From positions 1 to 64,000 of the forward strand of contig JAJXWP010000003.1 of NCBI GenBank assembly GCA_021781575.1: a stretch of DNA of 64,000 nucleotides, given 5' to 3'. The DNA comes from Pseudomonadota bacterium. GTDB lineage: Bacteria > Pseudomonadota > Alphaproteobacteria > Rhodospirillales > Magnetospirillaceae. The notes beneath the pieces were generated by a model that did no database searches, was not told the origin of the DNA, and worked only from the letters and a program-made list of their open reading frames with translations. The translations under genes and the position numbers were made by a program. Shown piece by piece: positions 63,990-64,000 of the stretch (its first letter is position 1; each line of letters begins with the position of its first letter).

Positions 63990-64000
63990 TAATGGGGCGT

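Overview
The window looks like chromosomal sequence from a high-GC, motile alphaproteobacterium of the order Rhodospirillales, most like the Magnetospirillum/Phaeospirillum group. That placement is an inference from gene order (rpsF-rpsR-DUF2232-rplI ... dnaB-alr-mlaEF-radA-cvpA-purF-SDR; HDAC-xseB-ispA-dxs; DUF1285-Nudix-DUF6111-cca) and from protein style, not from a marker gene. Nearly all of it is densely packed core metabolism. The accessory signals are a group II intron end at the left edge, several repeat families, and one large repetitive surface-type protein.

Layout. 1-106: 3' end (domains V and VI) of a group II intron, next to tlyA. 0.1-5 kb: tlyA, a histone-deacetylase-family hydrolase, xseB, ispA and dxs (isoprenoid supply). 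5-7.6 kb: a non-coding stretch rich in nested stems, an ArsR-family repressor with the two cysteines of persulfide sensors, an MBL-fold hydrolase and a cytidylate-kinase-like protein. 7.7-13.4 kb: cheZ, then a tandem array of terminator-like hairpins, then a tightly coupled operon of PAS histidine kinase, EEP-fold phosphodiesterase, ADP-ribosylglycohydrolase and ROK kinase. 13.5-20.1 kb: a YgiQ radical SAM protein, mltG and the fatty-acid cluster fabF-acpP-fabG-fabD. 20.3-22 kb: a chemoreceptor.

22.1-34.7 kb: the ribosomal protein operon, a CFA-synthase-like methyltransferase, dnaB, alr, mlaE-mlaF, radA, cvpA, purF and an SDR. 34.8-37.4 kb: a SpmA-SpmB fusion coupled to a second chemoreceptor. 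37.7-44.4 kb: a MoxR AAA ATPase, DUF58, BatA/DUF4159 and membrane-anchored partner module. 44.5-48.5 kb: DUF1285, CoA pyrophosphatase, DUF6111, CCA-adding enzyme, a LOG-family hydrolase and a phasin. 48.6-54.2 kb: a complete biotin set, bioF-esterase-bioC-bioD-bioA diverging from bioB. 54.3-57.2 kb: a DUF2076 protein and a repeat-bearing DUF4214 protein. 57.5-64 kb: a branched-chain-type ABC transporter (livFGMHK) with a 2-aminobenzoate-CoA-ligase-like enzyme; both promoters carry the same 18-bp palindrome.

Signals beyond the genes: (i) two 109-bp intergenic elements, 15.7 kb apart, that keep a 23-bp hairpin through a compensatory base-pair change; (ii) five tandem 25-bp units, each holding a hairpin (the first four followed by TTTT); (iii) a matched pair of FadR/TetR-type operators defining a candidate regulon; (iv) a candidate structured RNA downstream of dxs. 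No tRNA, rRNA, CRISPR array or complete insertion sequence was recognised. No single wholly new multi-gene system can be proved from the sequence. The kinase/EEP/ADP-ribosylglycohydrolase/ROK operon is the gene set whose function is least explained.
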